Assembly (NCBI GenBank): GCA_002894665.1
Contig: NCRB01000014.1
Location: 1 to 64,000 of the forward strand
Length of the DNA stretch: 64,000 nucleotides
From: Salinivenus iranica
Lineage (GTDB): Bacteria; Bacteroidota; Rhodothermia; Rhodothermales; Salinibacteraceae
Direction: 5' to 3'
The notes beneath the pieces were generated by a model. The model was not told where the DNA came from, did no database searches, and saw only the letters and a program-made list of their open reading frames with translations. The translations under genes were made by a program, and so were the position numbers. Shown here piece after piece: positions 63,520-64,000 of this stretch. Numbering within the stretch: position 1 is the first letter of the stretch; each line of letters starts with the position of its first letter.

Positions 63520-64000
63520 ATGTTCGTTCGGTCCGACCCGACTGCCCGCGACGCTGCCCTCACGCCCGCCATCGACACGGTTCGCGAGCATACGTCGCTC
63601 GAGCCCCAGATTGCACTCATTCTGGGGTCCGGCCTCGGGGCCCTCGCCGACGCCGCGACCGATACGACGGTCGTGGACGGCCCGGAGATTCCCGGCTATC
63701 CGGCCTCCACGGTCAGCGGGCACCACGGGCGTCTCGTATTCGGCCGGCTGGAGGACACCCCGGTGGTCTTCGTGCAGGGGCGTGTGCACCTGTACGAGGG
63801 GTACCCCGTGCAGACGCTGACGATGCCGGTGCGCCTCGTCCATGCCCTGGGGGCCGAGCGCATGGTGGTCACCAACTCCGCGGGCGGCATCAACCGCACC
63901 TTCCATCCCGGCACGCTCATGTTCATCACCGGGCATCTCAACATGGCATTCGCCGCGCCGGGCGTGGGGAGCGACCGGACCCCGCGCCCAACGGGGGGCG
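63520..64000 (+). CDS. Purine nucleoside phosphorylase, 5' part (cut by window end)
   Basis: The first 160 codons are present. Seen: PQIALILGSGLGALAD (phosphate loop), IPGYPASTVSGHHGRLVFG, VVFVQGRVHLYEGY and VTNSAGGINRTFHPGTLM, the ordered blocks of type I (trimeric) purine nucleoside phosphorylase. It cleaves inosine or guanosine with phosphate in purine salvage. The ATG at 63520 is the first in frame after the AI-2E gene. The rest lies beyond the window. Confidence 0.92.
   Translation, partial: MFVRSDPTARDAALTPAIDTVREHTSLEPQIALILGSGLGALADAATDTTVVDGPEIPGYPASTVSGHHGRLVFGRLEDTPVVFVQGRVHLYEGYPVQTLTMPVRLVHALGAERMVVTNSAGGINRTFHPGTLMFITGHLNMAFAAPGVGSDRTPRPTGG

Overview
The window is GC-rich bacterial chromosome whose proteins are strongly acidic. 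It carries several gene families typical of the Bacteroidota/Rhodothermota: Oar-like TonB-dependent receptors with an N-terminal carboxypeptidase-regulatory domain, a FecI/FecR/STN-receptor/DUF4249-like cassette, a DUF2752-TM2 pair, choice-of-anchor-J lipoproteins and a type IX secretion (T9SS) sorting domain. The acidic proteome and gene content best fit a halophilic Salinibacter-like organism. This is inferred from the sequence alone; no database was searched. I saw no rRNA, tRNA, CRISPR array, phage or intact insertion sequence.

Layout. 0-5 kb: protein export and translation genes (lspA, lepA, a secreted unknown, lepB). 5-8 kb: an ArsR/SmtB metal sensor with a complete alpha-5 zinc-type site, an AT-rich operator-like region and a P1B-4 type metal-export ATPase. 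8-10.6 kb (minus strand): a likely operon of a small conserved protein, a potassium channel with an RCK domain and an L,D-transpeptidase. 10.9-19.2 kb: DoxX-like protein, patatin, DHFR, O/P-type porin, a haem/flavin reductase-like membrane protein, thymidylate synthase, ApaG and APS reductase. 19.4-22.8 kb: 2-oxoacid:ferredoxin oxidoreductase subunits KorA and KorB. 22.9-28.7 kb: two DoxX proteins, a flavin amine oxidase, a DJ-1/PfpI protein, two tiny membrane proteins, a cysteine-synthase-family enzyme and a UbiB/ABC1 kinase-like protein. 28.7-29.4 kb: a TetR-like regulator with no usual start codon for its DNA-binding part.

29.8-45.6 kb is the most distinctive region. It holds two giant Oar-like TonB receptors, two related surface lipoproteins (Calx-beta/OB-fold/anchor-J modules), a multidomain secreted endonuclease I with a T9SS sorting domain, a fibronectin-III lipoprotein and a predicted propeller-like secreted protein. 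An internally deleted relic of this last gene lies between the two receptors. The best reading is a surface system for breaking down, and perhaps importing, extracellular nucleic acid.

45.6-64 kb: S9 peptidase, DUF2752/TM2 pair, MltD-like lytic transglycosylase, a ferredoxin-like/double-CDGSH protein, RecQ, a secreted unknown, a small acidic protein, an ECF sigma/anti-sigma/TonB receptor/lipoprotein signalling cassette, RecX, an AI-2E family permease and the 5' part of a purine nucleoside phosphorylase cut by the window edge. Short intergenic repeats (14-15 bp units) lie in the korA-korB gap, at the 3' end of the UbiB gene and at the start of the STN receptor gene.
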